64,000 bases of DNA from Semisulcospira habei (Eukaryota; Mollusca; Gastropoda; Semisulcospiridae). The notes under the pieces are model-generated. The model searched no databases, was not told where the DNA came from, and worked only from the letters and a program-made list of their open reading frames with translations. Location of the stretch: assembly GCA_036245525.1 (NCBI GenBank), contig BTPG01000002.1:124845212-124909211 (forward strand), written 5' to 3'. Below, piece by piece: positions 63,960 through 64,000 of the stretch (position 1 is its first letter; every line of letters starts with the position of its first letter). The translations under genes and the position numbers were made by a program.

Positions 63960-64000
63960 TGTAGCCTGCCAGAGGCATGGATCCTCATGAGCCCCCGCAA
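63960..64000. mobile_element. family 2 hairpin, left arm cut by window end
   Basis: GCCAGAGGCATGGATCCTCA then TGAGCCCCCGCAA to the last base. The right arm should follow outside the window. Confidence 0.65.

Overview
The window looks like a TE-rich piece of an animal (bilaterian) genome, most likely a lophotrochozoan and probably a gastropod mollusc. The reasons are a spliced gene with small, phase-compatible exons in kilobase introns, a very high load of short hairpin elements, CR1/L2 and RTE-type LINEs, a Gypsy LTR element, SINE-like repeats and very long (CA)n, (AG)n and (GATA)n tracts. Nothing bacterial or viral-episomal is seen. The species-level assignment is inference.

The one host gene I can support is the 3' part of LRRCC1 (leucine-rich repeat and coiled-coil centrosomal protein 1, CLERC) on the minus strand. 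Ten exons between 33162 and 7348 have canonical splice signals and fully compatible phases. They encode 339 residues plus a stop and align almost without gaps with the C-terminal coiled coil of vertebrate LRRCC1. The LRR-bearing 5' part is not found here; it must lie to the right, beyond or within poorly conserved sequence after 33162.

Layout. 1-362 is a 37-bp tandem array. 363-5227 has no recognised gene and holds several TTAA hairpin elements. 5280-6922 is a TA-flanked DNA transposon carrying a SINE-like and a LINE insertion. 7348-33162 is LRRCC1, whose introns hold hairpin elements, a fold-back complex with a CR1 LINE (8131-12271), a 27-bp array of about 57 units, a C-rich minisatellite (22905-24780), a solo LTR with a piggyBac-like MITE inside, and an L2 fragment. 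34651-37751 is a nearly complete LINE. 37762-46937 is a four-level nest: TTAA hairpin element, then solo LTR, then Gypsy element lacking pol, then RTE LINE. 47-64 kb is mostly repeats, hairpins, LINE ends, three minisatellites and a Harbinger-like remnant.

The dominant pattern is a set of short TTAA-flanked (piggyBac-like) elements, more than 50 copies in 64 kb, built around long near-perfect palindromes. Copies differ in sequence, but the two arms of one copy change together. Several copies abut and share a single TTAA. Two unrelated insertions of one LTR family landed inside the palindrome of the same element type. Many of these palindromes lie in LRRCC1 introns and so should be transcribed as long hairpins.
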